Shown here: piece by piece, positions 6,097 to 7,305 of the stretch
Position numbering within the stretch: position 1 is the stretch's first letter
Layout of the letters: each line of letters opens with the position of its first letter
NCBI GenBank assembly: GCA_005883115.1
Contig: VAZQ01000403.1
Span: forward strand, 2,125 to 9,429
Reading direction: 5' to 3'
DNA from: Alphaproteobacteria bacterium
GTDB lineage: Bacteria; Pseudomonadota; Alphaproteobacteria; Rhizobiales; Xanthobacteraceae
DNA length: 7,305 nt
Made by a program: the position numbers and the translations under genes
The notes under the pieces: model-generated
What the model saw: the letters and a program-made list of their open reading frames with translations, nothing else
Database searches by the model: none
What the model was told of the DNA's origin: nothing

Positions 6097-6176
6097 GCCC
6101 TCATCCTTCGAGACGCGCGCGCACACTTGTGGCGTTCGCAGCTCCGGTTTTTGCCCGCGCTCCTCAGGATGAGGGC
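6097..6176. repeat. Second REP-like palindrome, CCTCATCCT...AGGATGAGG type
   Basis: Perfect 11-base arms GCCCTCATCCT (6097-6107) and AGGATGAGGGC (6166-6176) are extended by imperfect GC-rich pairing (6108-6120 against 6153-6165). The TTCGAGACGCGC and GCGCTCCTCAGGATGAGG halves resemble a very common Bradyrhizobium/Rhodopseudomonas intergenic repeat, as I recall it. It is 23 bases from the first hairpin and has related arm ends (CTCGAG / GAGGAGC), so the two look like members of one repeat family inserted in tandem. It also adds about 28 spurious in-frame codons upstream of livH. Confidence 0.75.
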
Positions 6177-6210
6177 GCAAAGAAGCCGAACAGCGCGAGC
6201 GCATGACGCG

Positions 6211-7131
6211 ATGCTTGGCCCCATTCTCGAAACTTTGATCGGCGGTCTCATGACCGGGGTGCTCTACTCCCTGGTGGCGCTCGGCTTCGTGCTGATCTTC
6301 AAGGCTTCCGGCGTGTTCAACTTCGCGCAAGGGGCGATGGTGCTGTTCGCCGCGCTGTCGTTTGCGCGGCTCTCCGAGTTCATGCCGCTGGTGCTGGCTT
6401 TCGCGCTCTCGGTTCTCATCATGGTTGCGCTGGCCTATGCGATTGAATTTTTGGTCTTGCGCCGCCTGGTCAATCAGGAAGGCATCATCCTGTTCATGGC
6501 GACGCTAGGGATTGCCTACTTTCTCGAGGGCTTCGGGCAGAGCATCTGGGGCAGCGACATCTACAAGATCGGGCTCGGATTGCCGACCAATCCGATCTTC
6601 ATTCTGAACTCTGTGTTTCCCGGCGGGTTGCTGATCGATCCAGTCGAGTTAATCGCCGCGAGCATCTGCGCGGTCATGGTGCTGGTGCTGGCGATCTTCT
6701 TTCAGGTGACACGGGTTGGTCGCGCCTTGCGCGCCGTCGCCGACGATCACCAGGCGGCGCAATCGGTCGGCATCCCGCTCAACCGGATCTGGCTCATCGT
6801 ATGGGCGGTGTCGGGGTTGGTCGCGCTCGTGGCGGGTATGATGTGGGGTGCCAAGCTCGGCGTGCAGTTTTCGCTTTCACTGATCGCGCTCAAGGCGCTG
6901 CCGGTGCTCATCCTCGGCGGCTTCACTTCGATCCCTGGCGCCATCGTCGGTGGGCTGATCATCGGCGCCGGCGAAAAACTCGCCGAGGTGGTGCTCGGCC
7001 CGGTGCTGATCCGCACCTTCGATCTCGCCGGCGGCGGCATCGAGAACTGGTTCGCCTACGTCCTCGCGCTCATCTTCCTGCTGTTCCGCCCGCAGGGCCT
7101 GTTCGGCGAGCGTATCATCGAGCGAGTGTGA
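6211..7131 (+). CDS. livH: LivH-like inner-membrane permease of the HAAT-type ABC importer
   Basis: This 306-residue integral membrane permease is intact. It begins MLGPILETLIGGLMTGVLYS, the typical LivH N-terminus, and continues LVALGFVLIFKASGVFNFAQG. Hydrophobic segments are visible near residues 5-30, 33-50, 60-85, 90-108, 145-172, 190-210, 220-260 and 275-292. The cytoplasmic coupling loop GRALRAVADDHQAAQSVGI, which contacts the ATPase, is well kept, as is the C-terminal LLFRPQGLFGE. ATG 6211 is preferred. The in-frame ATG at 6127 would add an arginine-rich leader (MWRSQLRFLPALLRMRAQRS) encoded by the REP palindrome. The ribosome site before 6211 is poor, suggesting weak initiation or dependence on upstream translation. 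The gap to livG is 251 bases, unusually long for this operon. Confidence 0.9.
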   Translation: MLGPILETLIGGLMTGVLYSLVALGFVLIFKASGVFNFAQGAMVLFAALSFARLSEFMPLVLAFALSVLIMVALAYAIEFLVLRRLVNQEGIILFMATLGIAYFLEGFGQSIWGSDIYKIGLGLPTNPIFILNSVFPGGLLIDPVELIAASICAVMVLVLAIFFQVTRVGRALRAVADDHQAAQSVGIPLNRIWLIVWAVSGLVALVAGMMWGAKLGVQFSLSLIALKALPVLILGGFTSIPGAIVGGLIIGAGEKLAEVVLGPVLIRTFDLAGGGIENWFAYVLALIFLLFRPQGLFGERIIERV

Positions 7132-7135
7132 CGCC

Positions 7136-7305
7136 GTGCTTTACCGCGAGGTCGGCCAGTACAAGACGTCTTACGAAGCCGACCAGGCGATCTTTCCGAT
7201 CGCACAGGATCGCTGGTTCGTGCTCGCCCTCGTCGCGTTCGGCTTTCTCGTGGTGCCGCTATTCGCGGGCCAATATTTTTACACCGAGGTGCTGATCCCG
7301 GTGCT
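7136..7305 (+). CDS. livM: LivM-like permease of the HAAT-type ABC importer, 3' truncated by the window edge
   Basis: GTG 7136 lies 4 bases after the livH stop (7129-7131), the tight spacing expected for translationally coupled permease genes. The 56 visible codons read MLYREVGQYKTSYEADQAIF, then PIAQDRWFVLALVAFGFLVV and PLFAGQYFYTEVLIPVL. This matches, from memory, the N-terminus of LivM proteins in the same importer subtype (REAGQYKTSY...DQAIFPI), a polar leader followed by the first membrane segment. No in-frame ATG is available near the start. The frame is open to base 7305, and the remaining roughly 270-300 residues lie outside. Confidence 0.82.
   Translation, partial: MLYREVGQYKTSYEADQAIFPIAQDRWFVLALVAFGFLVVPLFAGQYFYTEVLIPV

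Noticed and set aside
5983..6176. Rho-independent terminators after livG
   Set aside because: The hairpins are strong but have loops over 30 bases and no following T-tract, so they fit REP-like repeats better.
5980..6180. CRISPR-like or tandem repeat array
   Set aside because: The repeats are inverted pairs, not regularly spaced direct repeats with unique spacers.
5934..6251. Short open frames on both strands between livG and livH
   Set aside because: They are translations of the palindromic repeats; both strands are open because the repeats are near-symmetrical.

Overview
The window is GC-rich DNA in which every gene lies on the + strand. Codon use, protein relatedness and intergenic repeats suggest an alphaproteobacterium, most likely in or near the Bradyrhizobium/Rhodopseudomonas group. 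The 'CCTCATCCT...AGGATGAGG' and 'GGCGCAAT...ATTGCGCC' palindromes and a cluster of GANTC sites (the CcrM methylation motif of alphaproteobacteria) point the same way. The assignment is inferred from remembered family features, not from a search.

Layout. Bases 1-2855 hold most of a fused (single-chain) indolepyruvate:ferredoxin oxidoreductase-type 2-oxoacid oxidoreductase. It is cut at its 5' end by the window edge and broken near base 565 by a frame change with a short loss of sequence. Bases 2856-3182 are intergenic. They contain a clustered-GANTC palindrome, the first codons of a degraded IS5-type transposase, a REP-like palindrome, and a possible promoter with an operator-like inverted repeat. 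Bases 3183-5088 encode an AMP-forming long-chain-type acyl-CoA synthetase, also broken near base 4275 by a small internal deletion with frame change. Then come the components of a branched-chain-amino-acid-type (LIV/HAAT) ABC importer: an intact LivG-like ATPase (5159-5959), an intact LivH-like permease (6211-7131) and the start of a LivM-like permease (from 7136, running off the window). The 251-base gap between livG and livH holds two large REP-like hairpins.

How the genes fit together. From established knowledge, this LivG subtype and this acyl-CoA synthetase subtype often occur together near aryl-2-oxoacid oxidoreductases and phenylacetate-CoA ligase genes. The inferred role is uptake of an aromatic or arylalkanoic acid by the ABC importer, CoA activation by the synthetase, and oxidative decarboxylation of aromatic 2-oxoacids (phenylpyruvate, indolepyruvate) to aryl-acetyl-CoA by the oxidoreductase. 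The substrate-binding protein, the second ATPase (LivF) and the rest of LivM would be expected downstream.

The most notable point is that both metabolic enzymes carry a small internal deletion with a frame change, while their sequence on either side still looks selected. This means either recent decay of the catabolic arm or local assembly loss. I see no clear new system. The observations most worth checking are the two breaks, the GANTC cluster at the IS remnant, and the hairpins dividing livG from livHM.
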